64,000 nt of DNA from Streptomyces agglomeratus (GTDB taxonomy: Bacteria; Actinomycetota; Actinomycetes; Streptomycetales; Streptomycetaceae): contig NZ_MEHJ01000001.1 in the NCBI RefSeq assembly GCF_001746415.1, positions 4,478,501-4,542,500 of the forward strand, in the 5' to 3' direction. This document shows, one piece after another, positions 34,701-43,279 of the stretch. The notes beneath the pieces were generated by a model. That model ran no database searches. It saw nothing but the letters and a program-made list of their open reading frames with translations, and was not told where the DNA came from. The position numbers and the translations under genes were made by a program. Each line of letters begins with the position of its first letter. Positions within the stretch are counted from its first letter, which is position 1.

Positions 34701-35147
34701 ATGGGAGTGCGGTGGGGCAGCCGCCAGATGGAAGGACGACTTCCGCATCAGCAGAACGAAAGGTCCAGTCGCGTGACGCTGAAGGTGATCGAGGCAGAGC
34801 ACAACGCCTGGGCCGTGCTGCACGTCTCCGGAGAGCTGGACCTGGTGACGTCACCCGCGGTCCGCCAACACGTGCACGACGCCGTCGCGAACGGCCGCCA
34901 CCGCGTGGTGCTCGACCTGTCCGGGGTGCAGTTCTGTGACTCCAGCGGCGTCGGCATCATGATCGCCGCCCGCCGTCTGATGCATTCCTGCGGCGGTGAT
35001 CTGCGTCTGATCCTGCCCGCGCGCGGCGCTGTCGACGGTTCGCACGTGAACAAGGTGCTCGCGGCCCTCGGCGTACGCCGTCTCTTCGAGGTCTACCCCG
35101 ACGTCGCCACCGCCGCCGACGACGAGGCCCAGGCGCTCTCCGCCTGA
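34701..35147 (+). CDS. STAS-domain anti-sigma factor antagonist
   Basis: The STAS domain (about residues 25-130) has GELDLVTSPAVRQHV, VVLDLSGVQFCDSSGVGIMI and a terminal helix. DSSG contains the Ser that RsbW-type kinases phosphorylate. When unphosphorylated such proteins bind the kinase/anti-sigma factor and free the sigma factor. The start is ATG 34701, with GGAG eight bases upstream; GTG 34773 (VTLKVIEAEHN) would give the bare domain. The partner kinase is not adjacent; an RsbW-like ATPase lies at 41441-41908. Confidence 0.85.
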   Translation: MGVRWGSRQMEGRLPHQQNERSSRVTLKVIEAEHNAWAVLHVSGELDLVTSPAVRQHVHDAVANGRHRVVLDLSGVQFCDSSGVGIMIAARRLMHSCGGDLRLILPARGAVDGSHVNKVLAALGVRRLFEVYPDVATAADDEAQALSA

Positions 35148-35197
35148 GAACGCGCAGAATTCCCCCGTCCGCCCGCCCACGTCGTACCCTCCCCCCT

Positions 35198-35728
35198 ATG
35201 GACAGCGCAGAGTACGAGCGCAAGACCGCGGCCCGTTTCGCCAGCTTCGACCAGGACGGCAACGGATACATCGACCGCGAGGACTTCAGTGCCGCCGCGG
35301 CGGCCCTGCTGGCCGAGTTCGGGACGACGGCCCGTTGCGACAAGGGGCAGGCGCTCTACATGGGGGCCGAAGCCTTCTGGCAGGGCATGGCGGGCATCGC
35401 CGACGTGGACGGTGACCAGCGGGTCACCCGCCAGGAGTTCGTCACGGGCGCGGTCAAGCGCCTGCGGGACAACCCCCGGCGGTTCGCCGAGATCGCCCGC
35501 CCGTTCCTGCACGCGGCGATCGCCGTCGCGGCCGAGGAGGACGGCGGCGGAGTCACTCCGCAGGCCGCCGACCGGGTCCTTCGGGTGTTGGGCGTGGCCG
35601 GTGACAGGGCGCAGGCCGTGGCGGAGGCGCTCGACGCGGACGGTGACGGCCTGATCAGCGAGGAAGAGATCCTGGCCGCCTTCGCCGCGTACTACACCAC
35701 GCCGGGACCCGACGCCCCGGAGTCCTGA
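35198..35728 (+). CDS. EF-hand calcium-binding protein (CabB-like)
   Basis: The 176-residue acidic protein has three canonical EF-hand loops: DQDGNGYIDREDF near 18, DVDGDQRVTRQEF near 68 and DADGDGLISEEEI near 146. The segment around 110 looks like a decayed fourth hand. This is the calerythrin/calmodulin-like group of streptomycetes, which buffer or sense calcium. No Shine-Dalgarno precedes ATG 35198. TACCCT at 35185-35190 sits where a -10 box for a leaderless mRNA would be. Confidence 0.9.
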   Translation: MDSAEYERKTAARFASFDQDGNGYIDREDFSAAAAALLAEFGTTARCDKGQALYMGAEAFWQGMAGIADVDGDQRVTRQEFVTGAVKRLRDNPRRFAEIARPFLHAAIAVAAEEDGGGVTPQAADRVLRVLGVAGDRAQAVAEALDADGDGLISEEEILAAFAAYYTTPGPDAPES

Positions 35729-35804
35729 GCGTCGGCGGACCGGGCACCGCCCGGCGGCCGCCCGTGTACGCCGGTGTACGCCGCGAGCGACGCACCGCCG
35801 CCGA

Positions 35805-37346
35805 TCACGGTGAATAGCGTTCGCGCAGCTTGTACTTGAGTACCTTGCGCAGCGTCTCGTTGCGCGGCAGGGCGTCCACGAGTTCGAGCTGCTCGGGCAG
35901 TTTGTGCACGGACAGCCCCTGTTCCCGCAGATACGCGGCGACCTCCTCCAGGGTCAGCGGCGCGGCGCCCGGGGGCTGTTCGACGACGGCGCACACGCGC
36001 TCGCCGCGTGCCGGGTCGGGCAGCCCGACGACGGCCGCGTCGCCCACGCCCGGGTGCCGGTGCAGCAGGTCCTCGATCTCCTTGGCCGAGATGTTCTCGC
36101 CCTTGCGGATGATGATGTCCTTCAGCCGCCCGGTGAGCACCAGGTGGCCCGTCGCGGTGAGGTGCCCGACGTCGCCGGTGATCAGGAAGCCGTCCTCGTC
36201 GAAGGCGTCCGCGTTCTGGGACGGGTCCAGGTAGCCCCGGCACACGGCCTCGCCGCGCAGCCGCACCTCCCCGTCGGTACCCGCCGCCAGCGGTGTGCCG
36301 TCCTCGGCGGTGATGCGTATCTCCATCCCTGCCGGGGGCCGGCCCTCTGTCGTCGCCAGGTTCTCCGGGGTGTCGCCGGGGGAGCCCATCGTGATCATCG
36401 GTACTTCGGTCATGCCGTATCCGTGGGTCAGCATGCAGCCCATCTCGCGTACGACGGCGTGGTAGATCTCCGGTGGTTTCGGCGCCCCGCCGCCGGCGAG
36501 CAGCCGGAGGGTGGGGACGATCCTGCGGGACGGGTCCTTGCGCTGTTCGGCCAGGAACATCGAGTAGAAGGCGGTCGACCCGCCCGCGACCGTGACGCCG
36601 TGCCTGCGGTAGCCGTCCAGGGCGGCGGGCATCGCGAAGTGTTCGAAGAGAACGGCGGGAAAGCCGTAGAGGAGCAGCATCACCAGGTAGTCGGGGCCGC
36701 CGATGTGCGCGTACGGGAACGCTATCGAGCCGATGTCGTCCTGGGACAGCCGCAGCGCGTGCGCGAGACAGGAACCGCCCGCTATCAGGGAACGGTCCGT
36801 GTGCAGGACGCCCTTGGGGTCGGACGTCGTCCCGGAGGTCCAGTAGATCCAGCGGACCGTGGTGCCGTCGGAGGGTGGCGGCGGAAGCGTTCCCGGGTCC
36901 CCGTCCGGAACGTTCCCGTACGCCTCGAAAACGCCGCGCGCGCCGAGCCGGTGCGCCATGTCCGTGTGGTCAAAACCGCGCCACTGTCCCGGTACGGCGA
37001 AGAAGTCCGCCTTCGACTCCCGGAGCGCGAAGCCGACCTCCCGCTCCCGGTAGAAGGGGATGACCGGTGTCTGTACGGCGCCAAGTCTGGCCAGCGCCAC
37101 CGAGAGGAGCACCGTCTCGATCCGGGTGGGCAGCTGCCAGGCGACGACGCTGCCCGGGCGCACGCCCCGGGCGTACAGGCCGGCCGCCACGCGCTCGGCG
37201 CGGTCCCTGAGCCCGCCGAAGGTGAGTACGCGGTCGAGGCGGTCGTCCTGAAGCAGTACGGGCCGCTCCGGAGTGAGCGCGGCGCGGCGGTCGACGAGCT
37301 CCCAGAGCGTGCGGGAGGCGCCCAGCGCGTACGCGGTGTCGGTCAC
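35805..37346 (-). CDS. Acyl-CoA synthetase, cyclohexanecarboxylate-CoA ligase-like
   Basis: The 513-residue ANL ligase has the P-loop YWTSGTTSDPKGVLHTD, THGYGMTEVPMI, the hinge GFLITGDVGHLTATGHLVLTGRLKDIIIRKGE and a C-terminal lysine region (ALPRNETLRKVLKYKLRE). The conserved ligase Lys region is divergent in wording but plausible at KVLKYK. It activates a free carboxylic acid to its CoA ester. GTG 37346 has GAGGAG seven bases upstream. An operator of the CTGAC-n5-GTCAG family starts 18 bases before the start, so this ligase is probably the entry step of the TetR regulon. Confidence 0.88.
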   Translation of the reverse strand: MTDTAYALGASRTLWELVDRRAALTPERPVLLQDDRLDRVLTFGGLRDRAERVAAGLYARGVRPGSVVAWQLPTRIETVLLSVALARLGAVQTPVIPFYREREVGFALRESKADFFAVPGQWRGFDHTDMAHRLGARGVFEAYGNVPDGDPGTLPPPPSDGTTVRWIYWTSGTTSDPKGVLHTDRSLIAGGSCLAHALRLSQDDIGSIAFPYAHIGGPDYLVMLLLYGFPAVLFEHFAMPAALDGYRRHGVTVAGGSTAFYSMFLAEQRKDPSRRIVPTLRLLAGGGAPKPPEIYHAVVREMGCMLTHGYGMTEVPMITMGSPGDTPENLATTEGRPPAGMEIRITAEDGTPLAAGTDGEVRLRGEAVCRGYLDPSQNADAFDEDGFLITGDVGHLTATGHLVLTGRLKDIIIRKGENISAKEIEDLLHRHPGVGDAAVVGLPDPARGERVCAVVEQPPGAAPLTLEEVAAYLREQGLSVHKLPEQLELVDALPRNETLRKVLKYKLRERYSP

Positions 37347-37363
37347 GGCGGTTCTCCTCACAG

Positions 37364-37380
37364 CTGACGGTCAGTCAGAT
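37364..37380. promoter_or_regulatory. TetR-regulon operator A, upstream of the CoA ligase
   Basis: CTGACGGTCAGTCAGAT has arms CTGAC and GTCAG around five bases, plus the trailing AT seen at several sites. It sits at -18 to -34 from the ligase start. Confidence 0.75.
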
Positions 37381-37441
37381 TGTCCGGAGAGCGTAGGGCG
37401 CTGCGCCTTGTCGGTCCAGGGGTGCGGGGCTAGCCTGATAT

Positions 37442-37456
37442 CTGACGGGTCATCAG
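37442..37456. promoter_or_regulatory. TetR-regulon operator B, upstream of the amidohydrolase operon
   Basis: CTGACGGGTCATCAG lies 34 bases before the amidohydrolase start, in an AT-richer patch. Sites A and B are about 75 bases apart between two divergent units. Confidence 0.75.
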
Positions 37457-37490
37457 AAATGTGGGATCGCGAGCGCCGGAGGACACACCC

Positions 37491-38762
37491 ATGGAACTGC
37501 CCCGGATTGTCAGCGTCGACGACCATGTGATCGAGCCGGCGCATCTCTTCGAGACCTGGCTTCCGGCGAAGTACCGCGACCGCGGCCCCAAGCCGCTGAC
37601 CGCCGGGATCGGCGAGCTCGCGTACGTGGCGGGGAAGTACCGGATCACGATGGACCCGGACGGGCCGCCCACCGACTGGTGGATCTACGAGGACCTGAAG
37701 TTCCCGTACAAGCGCAACATCGCCGCCGTCGGCTTCGACCGCGACGACATGACGCTGGAAGGCATCACCCGCGCGGAGATGCGGCGCGGCTGCTGGGACC
37801 CGAAGGCCAGGCTCGCGGACATGGACCTCAACCACGTCGAGGCGTCGCTGTGCTTCCCCACCTTCCCGCGCTTCTGCGGGCAGACCTTCGCGGAGGCGCA
37901 CGACAAGGAGGTCGCCCTCGCCTGCGTGCGCGCGTACAACGACTGGATGGTGGAGGAGTGGTGCGGCGACAGCGGCGGCCGGCTGATCCCGCTGTGCATC
38001 ATCCCGCTGTGGGACATCGGCCTGGCCGTCGCCGAGATCGGACGCAACGCGGCACGCGGCGTACGGGCGGTCACCTTCAGCGAGATCCCCACCTGCCTCG
38101 GGCTGCCGTCCATCCACTCCGGCTACTGGGACCCGTTCTTCGCGATCTGCGAGGAGACCGGCACGGTCGTCAACATGCACATCGGTTCGTCCTCCCAGAT
38201 GCCCGCCGCCTCCCCTGACGCCCCGCCCGCCGTGCAGGCCGCCCTCAGCTTCAACAACGCCATGGCCTCGATGATGGACTTCCTGTTCAGCGGCGTCCTG
38301 GTCAAGTTCCCGCGCCTGAAACTGGCCTACAGCGAAGGCCAGATGGGGTGGATTCCGTACGCCCTGGAGCGCGCGGACGACGTGTGGCAGGAGCACCGCG
38401 CGTGGGGCGGCGTGCGGGACCTGATTCCGGAGCCCCCTTCGACGTACTACTACCGTCAGATGTTCTGCTGCTTCTTCCGTGACAAGCACGGGGTCGCTTC
38501 CCTGGACGTCGTCGGCCGCGACAACGCCACGTTCGAGACCGACTACCCGCACGTCGACTCGACGTTCCCGCACACGAAGGAAGTGGCGCTCGATCACGTG
38601 AAGGGCCTCGACGACGAGACCGTCTACAAGCTGATGCGCGGCAACGCCATCCGCATGCTCGGGCTCGACCTGGACCGCGACCGCGTCCCCGCCGCCGGCC
38701 AGGTCCCCGCCGCCGCTCATGGCTCCGCCGCAAGCGTCCCCGGCGCGGACCGCCTGCGCTGA
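37491..38762 (+). CDS. Amidohydrolase-2 (ACMSD-like) family metal-dependent hydrolase
   Basis: The 423-residue protein has the TIM-barrel amidohydrolase-2 pattern. SVDDHVIEPAHLFETWLP at the N-terminus lacks the usual HxH, giving DDH instead. Later motifs are NMHIGSSSQMP with a metal-type His and TFETDYPHVDSTFP with the catalytic Asp region. Members are hydrolases or decarboxylases of ring-derived acids; in catabolic clusters they may open or decarboxylate CoA-ester intermediates. The reaction is unknown here. GGAGGA lies seven bases before ATG 37491. The stop overlaps the next start as TGATG, making a three-gene operon with two acyl-CoA dehydrogenases. Confidence 0.85.
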   Translation: MELPRIVSVDDHVIEPAHLFETWLPAKYRDRGPKPLTAGIGELAYVAGKYRITMDPDGPPTDWWIYEDLKFPYKRNIAAVGFDRDDMTLEGITRAEMRRGCWDPKARLADMDLNHVEASLCFPTFPRFCGQTFAEAHDKEVALACVRAYNDWMVEEWCGDSGGRLIPLCIIPLWDIGLAVAEIGRNAARGVRAVTFSEIPTCLGLPSIHSGYWDPFFAICEETGTVVNMHIGSSSQMPAASPDAPPAVQAALSFNNAMASMMDFLFSGVLVKFPRLKLAYSEGQMGWIPYALERADDVWQEHRAWGGVRDLIPEPPSTYYYRQMFCCFFRDKHGVASLDVVGRDNATFETDYPHVDSTFPHTKEVALDHVKGLDDETVYKLMRGNAIRMLGLDLDRDRVPAAGQVPAAAHGSAASVPGADRLR

Positions 38763-39928
38763 TGGACCTGACGTACACCGAGGAGGAACAGGACTTCAGG
38801 GCGCGCCTGCGCGAGTGGCTGGCGGCCACGCTGCCGGGCCTGCCGCCCCGGCCGGACCCGTTGGACTGGCCGGGGCGGCGGGCGTACGACACGGGGTGGC
38901 AGCGGCGGCTGTACGACGCCGGGTACGCGGGACTGCACTGGCCCGCCGACGCGGGCGGGCGCGGTGCCACCCCCACCCAGCACCTGATCTTCCTGGAGGA
39001 GACCGAGCTGGCCGGGGCCCCCTACGTCGGCGCGAACTTCGTCGGCCTGCTGCACGCGGGACCCACCATCGCCGCCGAGGGAACCCCGCGGCAGCGCGCC
39101 CGGTGGCTGCCGCCGGTCCTGCGCGGCGACGAGGTCTGGTGCCAGGGCTTCAGCGAACCGGACGCGGGGTCGGACCTCGCTTCGCTGCGTACCCGGGCGG
39201 TGCGCGACGGGGACGCGTACGTCGTCACCGGATCGAAGATCTGGACCTCGCACGCGGAGGTCGCCGACTGGTGCGAGCTGCTGGTGCGCACCGAACCGGT
39301 GAGCGCGGCCGTTCCCAAGCACCGGGGCATCACCTGGCTCGCCATGCCGATGAACGCTCCCGGGGTGACCGTAAGGCCGCTGCGCACGCTCACGGGAACG
39401 GCCGAATTCGCGCAGATGTACCTCGACGAGGTACGCGTCCCGGTGGCCAATCGCGTGGGGGACGAGAACGACGGCTGGCGCGTCACCATGGTCACCCTCT
39501 CCTTCGAACGCGGAACCGCCTTCGTGGGCGAGGTCGTGGCGTGCCGCCGCACCCTCCGGAGACTCGCCGCGGCCGCTCGCGGGAACGGCCGCTGGGACGA
39601 CCAGGAACTGCGTCGCACCCTGGGGCGTCTGAACGCCGAATTCACCGCTCTGTGGCGGCTCACCCAGTGGAGCGTCAGCGAGGCACAGCACACCGGAACC
39701 GCCGTTCCAGGGAACGGCGGTTCCGTCTTCAAGCTGCGCTACTCGCACGCGCGTCAGGAGCTGTACGACGCCGCCGCCCGGGTGCTCGGTGCCGGTTCCC
39801 TGGACCTGTCCCACGACTGGACCCCGGAACGGCTGTCGTCGCTCTCGTACACGATCGCGGCGGGCACGTCGCAGATCCAGCAGGACATCGTCGCCGAGCG
39901 GATCCTCGGCCTTCCCAGGGGGCGCTGA
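38762..39928 (+). CDS. Acyl-CoA dehydrogenase, catalytic (alpha-type) subunit
   Basis: The 388-residue protein has the FAD loop GFSEPDAGSDLASLRTRAV and the C-terminal block GTSQIQQDIVAERILGLPR. The C-terminal YEGT-type Glu is absent (TIAAGTS), but Glu249 in LSFERGTAF occupies the alternative catalytic position known in steroid-type heterotetramers. A GNGRWDD stretch and a VPGNGG stretch (about 39580-39725) carry GGGAACGG repeats and may be small inserts. Its stop overlaps the next gene as TGATG. I infer an alpha2-beta2 enzyme with the following short protein. Confidence 0.88.
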   Translation: MDLTYTEEEQDFRARLREWLAATLPGLPPRPDPLDWPGRRAYDTGWQRRLYDAGYAGLHWPADAGGRGATPTQHLIFLEETELAGAPYVGANFVGLLHAGPTIAAEGTPRQRARWLPPVLRGDEVWCQGFSEPDAGSDLASLRTRAVRDGDAYVVTGSKIWTSHAEVADWCELLVRTEPVSAAVPKHRGITWLAMPMNAPGVTVRPLRTLTGTAEFAQMYLDEVRVPVANRVGDENDGWRVTMVTLSFERGTAFVGEVVACRRTLRRLAAAARGNGRWDDQELRRTLGRLNAEFTALWRLTQWSVSEAQHTGTAVPGNGGSVFKLRYSHARQELYDAAARVLGAGSLDLSHDWTPERLSSLSYTIAAGTSQIQQDIVAERILGLPRGR

Positions 39929-40839
39929 TGGACTTCCGTCTCACCGACGACCAGCGGGCGCTCCGGGCAGGCGTACGGGAGCTCCTCGAAGGCCGCTTCG
40001 GACGGGAGCGGCTGCGTGCCGCGGTCGACAAGCCGGCCCCCGGCGCGGACCCGGCCCTGGACCGTGCGCTGTGGCGGGAGCTCGGGGACGCCGGGTTCTT
40101 CGCGCTGCGGCTGCCCGAGAAGGACGGCGGAGTGGGCCTGGGACTGCCCGAAGCGGTGCTCGCCTTCGAGGAGGCGGGCCGCGCGCTGGTGCCGGGCCCC
40201 CTGGTGGCCACGCACCTCGCCGCCGGCTCGGTCCCGGGAGCGGCCACCGGCGAGACCGTGGTGACGCGGGTGGACGGCGAGCTGGTGGAGTGGCTGGACG
40301 CGGCCGACTGTGTCCTCGGGGGAACCGGGATCACCGCGGGAGCCGTGCCCGTACGCTCCGTGGACCCGCTGACGCCGCTGCACCGCGTACCCGGCGGCGC
40401 GGGCGCCTCCGGGGAGCCGCCGGAGCCCGGAGCGGCCCTCGGCGCCCTGCTGACCGCCGCCGAACAGCTCGGCAGCGCCGCCCGCACGACCGAGGCGGCC
40501 GTTCATCACGCCTGCGAGCGGGAACAGTTCGGCCGGCCCGTCGGAGCCTTCCAGGCGGTCAAGCAACTGTGCGCGCACATGCTGGTACGTACCGAGGTGG
40601 CCCGCGGCGCCGTGTACGGGGCCGCGGTGACCGGGGACCCGGTGGAGATCGCCGGAGCCAAGCTGCTCGCCGACGAGGCGGCCGTCCGCAACGCACGGGA
40701 CTGCCTTCAGGTGCACGGCGGAACGGGCTTCACCTGGGAGGCCGACGTACACCTGCATCTGAAGCGCGCGTGGGTGCGCGCCGAGCGGTGGCCGACGGCG
40801 GGGGACGCGTCCGAGACGCTGGCCGCGGCGCTACTGTGA
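39928..40839 (+). CDS. Acyl-CoA dehydrogenase, short (beta-type) subunit
   Basis: The 303-residue protein keeps the N-terminal helical domain (FRLTDDQRALRAGVRELLEG) and the C-terminal helical domain (HACEREQFGRPVGAFQAVKQL; VHGGTGFTWEADVHLHLKRA). The middle beta-domain is largely missing: typical family length is about 380. It has neither catalytic Glu motif. This is the pattern of noncatalytic beta subunits of alpha2-beta2 acyl-CoA dehydrogenases such as those for steroid side chains. It is translationally coupled to the alpha-type gene. Confidence 0.85.
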   Translation: MDFRLTDDQRALRAGVRELLEGRFGRERLRAAVDKPAPGADPALDRALWRELGDAGFFALRLPEKDGGVGLGLPEAVLAFEEAGRALVPGPLVATHLAAGSVPGAATGETVVTRVDGELVEWLDAADCVLGGTGITAGAVPVRSVDPLTPLHRVPGGAGASGEPPEPGAALGALLTAAEQLGSAARTTEAAVHHACEREQFGRPVGAFQAVKQLCAHMLVRTEVARGAVYGAAVTGDPVEIAGAKLLADEAAVRNARDCLQVHGGTGFTWEADVHLHLKRAWVRAERWPTAGDASETLAAALL

Positions 40840-41440
40840 GGAGGGGCGCGGTGAGTGGGGTGCGGTGATTGTGGTGCGGTGAGCGGGGCTCGGTGGAGGT
40901 GGTGCGGTGATTGTGCTGTCGTGCATGGGTTGCGGTGGGTGTGGGCGTTGCGTGCCTGCCTCGAAGGCGCTGAATCCGCTTACCGGCGAACACGGACCGT
41001 GCACGTTCCGTGGTGAGCATGACCGTCGGTAATCCTCCGGTCGCCCCGTCCTGCGACTGGTGATCGATTACCCTGCGTCGATATCGGGTTGTGTCCTACG
41101 CGTGACTCGTCACGGGCCGGAGTCGGGGGTGCGCTCCGGTACTCTCCGTGGGATGCGAGTGGTTCTGATGCGCAGACGTCCCGGCGTTGCCTCTGTGGTG
41201 ACTCCGGGCCGCGGGATGTGCGCCGCTCGTGCCGTGCGGAGGCGCCGTGCGCGCCCCTGTTCGACTCCCCGCAGCGTGCGTCGCACAGTATGCACCACGC
41301 GTACTCCTTCGCGCTGGAATATGCCCGAAGCGCTTGTTGCGGTGACTGTACGTCAACCATGCTGTTCCACAAGGGAATCACGTTCCGTGACCCTGTGGAG
41401 ACGCGAGGCGATGTGTCCGCCGGTTCGGATGGTGTGAGCG
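40840..41440. other. Non-coding region upstream of the HATPase gene
   Basis: Six hundred bases carry no gene I can support. The first 120 contain short GT-rich repeats (GGTGCGGTGATTGTG at about 40859 and again at about 40904). The AT-richer block from 41280 to 41380 probably holds the promoter of the HATPase gene. Reading frames across 41060-41437 are Arg-rich and show no domain. Confidence 0.45.
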
Positions 41441-41908
41441 GTGCAGGTGCTTCAGGTGCAGTTGGAGGTAGGGGCCGATCCGGCCGAGGTGGGGCGTGCC
41501 CGGAGATGGGCGCGCTCGCGGCTGGCCGGCTCCGGGATAAGGGTCGACGAGCCACTGGCGGAGACCCTGATCCTGCTCATCTCCGAACTGGTCACGAACG
41601 CGGTGGTGCATACGGGCTGTCCGGCCGTACTGCGCATGCTCTTCGGCACCGCGGGCGACAGCACGGTCCGGGTCGAGGTCGCCGACGCGAGCGCCCGCCC
41701 GCCGAAGCCCCGGCACGCGGAGGGCGACGACACGAACGGACGGGGTCTGGAGCTGGTCGACGGCCTCGCCGACCGCTGGGGCTGGCAGTCCGAGGGGGCC
41801 GGCAAACGCATCTGGTGCGAAGTGGACCGGGGGGCGCCCGTGGTGGCAACAGGGGCGTACGAAGTGAAGGTGTATGAGCCGCCATGCGCCGTCACAAATA
41901 GTGCGTAA
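41441..41908 (+). CDS. RsbW-like ATP-binding protein (HATPase_c_2)
   Basis: The 155-residue protein has the N-box LLISELVTNAVVHTG, a G1-like VEVADAS, and the glycine lid NGRGLELVDGLADRWGW. This is the compact GHKL ATPase fold of anti-sigma serine kinases; Streptomyces has dozens. It probably phosphorylates a STAS protein, possibly the one at 34701, and/or binds a sigma factor. GTG 41441 has only a weak GAG-type ribosome site. Confidence 0.85.
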   Translation: MQVLQVQLEVGADPAEVGRARRWARSRLAGSGIRVDEPLAETLILLISELVTNAVVHTGCPAVLRMLFGTAGDSTVRVEVADASARPPKPRHAEGDDTNGRGLELVDGLADRWGWQSEGAGKRIWCEVDRGAPVVATGAYEVKVYEPPCAVTNSA

Positions 41909-42268
41909 CGGGTAAATCTCCGATCCGGTGTTGACGGGTCGTGATGGCCTGATGAACCTGGTGTGAGGCGATTCGCTGCGAGGGGACGTCGAGGACCCGG
42001 CCGTGCTGGGCGGTCTGTCCTTGGCGAGTGCGGGTCGTGGTTCGGCGTCAGCTCTTCGGTTTCAGAGTTCTCGGGTCTCCGGGTCTTCGGGACACGAGGG
42101 GCAGGGCCTGTGCGCCGGAGCCGGGTGGTGGCCCTTGTGCCGCGCTCGGGGCGTGCGGGAGTGCGTCGCCACCCGGCTGTTCATGTCAGGCCCGTTTGGA
42201 GCGTGCGGGGCGTTCCGCCCGCCGCCTGCCGTTCGCCGCCCGCCGCCTGCCGTCCGGCGTGGTTCCCG
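41909..42268. other. Non-coding region after the HATPase gene
   Basis: This stretch has no supported gene. The first 35 bases are AT-richer. CGCCCGCCGCCTGCCGT is directly repeated near 42217 and 42239. The open frames here are Arg/Gly-rich and continue antisense to the cyclase gene, so I treat them as chance. Confidence 0.45.
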
Positions 42269-43195
42269 TCAGAAAATCGCCACCGGGGCGACCGGTGTGC
42301 CCGTGCCTCCGACGAACGGCTCCGGCATCGCGGAGAGCAGGAAGGCGTACCGCTCCTCCTCCGCACAGGCTGTGGACAGCTCCTCCAGATTCCAGTTCTG
42401 CCCCTGGAGCATGCCCATCTCGACGAGGTGGAGGGCGTGTACGGGCAGCCACAGGTTCTCGTTCTCCGGCGGGAAGATCTCGAAGGTGAGCGTGTCGTTC
42501 GCGACGGCGGCGACGTCGCGCGCGTGGAACCACTCGGGCGTACGGACGGACAGGCCCGGGGACGGGTAGCCGTACGCGTGCCTGTCGCCCGCCAGGTACG
42601 TCTGGATCTGCCCCGTCCGTACGAGAACGATGTCGCCGGCCCTTACGGGCGTACGCGCCAGCTCTTCGGCGGCTTCGAGGTCCTCGGGCGTCACCGCGTG
42701 GTCACCGGCCAGCCGGTCCAGTCCGCGCGCGCGGGCCACGTCGAGCAGCACCCCGCGCGAGACGACGTGCCGCGCCTTGTCGATGCCGCTGAAGCGGGCG
42801 CGGGTGTGGGGGGTGATGGTGTCGGCCGGGCGGCCGTTGTAGATCTTTCCCGAGTGCGACGCGTGGGTGAGGGCGTCCCAGTGGGTGGCCGCCTGGAGCC
42901 CCATGGTCACGGCGTCGTCGCTGGTGGCGACGGTGCCGGGTCCGAAGAGCTCCTGGTTGATCTGGACCATGGAGTGGAGCGGGTTGACCCGGCCGGGGAT
43001 CAGGCCCGTCTGTACGCCGTCCTCCTTGAGCGGGAGCGCGAGGGGGACGCGGCGGCCGGTCCGGACGGTGGTGGCGGCGGTGCGTACGACCTCGTCGGTG
43101 ATCAGGTTGAGGGTGCCGATCTCGTCCTCGGCGCCCCAACGGCCCCAGTTGTTCACGCGCTTGGCGATCTCGTGGAACTCGGCCGGCAGGGACAT
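42269..43195 (-). CDS. Cyclase / kynurenine-formamidase-like metal-dependent hydrolase
   Basis: The 308-residue protein has the family metal motif ATHWDALTHASHSGKIYNG and follows with GVLLDVARARGLDRLAGDHAVT and VRAGDIVLVRTGQIQ. The family binds a divalent metal and hydrolyses amides, lactones or other ring bonds. Such proteins recur in actinobacterial acyl-CoA catabolic clusters with unknown substrates. ATG 43195 has GAGGAG six bases upstream. It shares operator C with the divergent SDR gene. Confidence 0.88.
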   Translation of the reverse strand: MSLPAEFHEIAKRVNNWGRWGAEDEIGTLNLITDEVVRTAATTVRTGRRVPLALPLKEDGVQTGLIPGRVNPLHSMVQINQELFGPGTVATSDDAVTMGLQAATHWDALTHASHSGKIYNGRPADTITPHTRARFSGIDKARHVVSRGVLLDVARARGLDRLAGDHAVTPEDLEAAEELARTPVRAGDIVLVRTGQIQTYLAGDRHAYGYPSPGLSVRTPEWFHARDVAAVANDTLTFEIFPPENENLWLPVHALHLVEMGMLQGQNWNLEELSTACAEEERYAFLLSAMPEPFVGGTGTPVAPVAIF

Positions 43196-43242
43196 GGGCA
43201 CTCCTCGGGTCTTGTGTTCGGACGACCGGGTACGCATAAAAT

Positions 43243-43257
43243 CTAACGGTCCGTCAG
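43243..43257. promoter_or_regulatory. TetR-regulon operator C, between cyclase and SDR genes
   Basis: CTAACGGTCCGTCAG is one base off in the left arm. It lies between two divergent starts, 48 bases from the cyclase and 22 from the SDR, and could control both. Confidence 0.7.
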
Positions 43258-43279
43258 AAACCGCGGGAAGGGGCCGGTC

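Noticed and set aside
41060..41437. Possible small gene before the HATPase gene
   Set aside because: Arg-rich frames, no ribosome site and no domain; base use is not codon-like.
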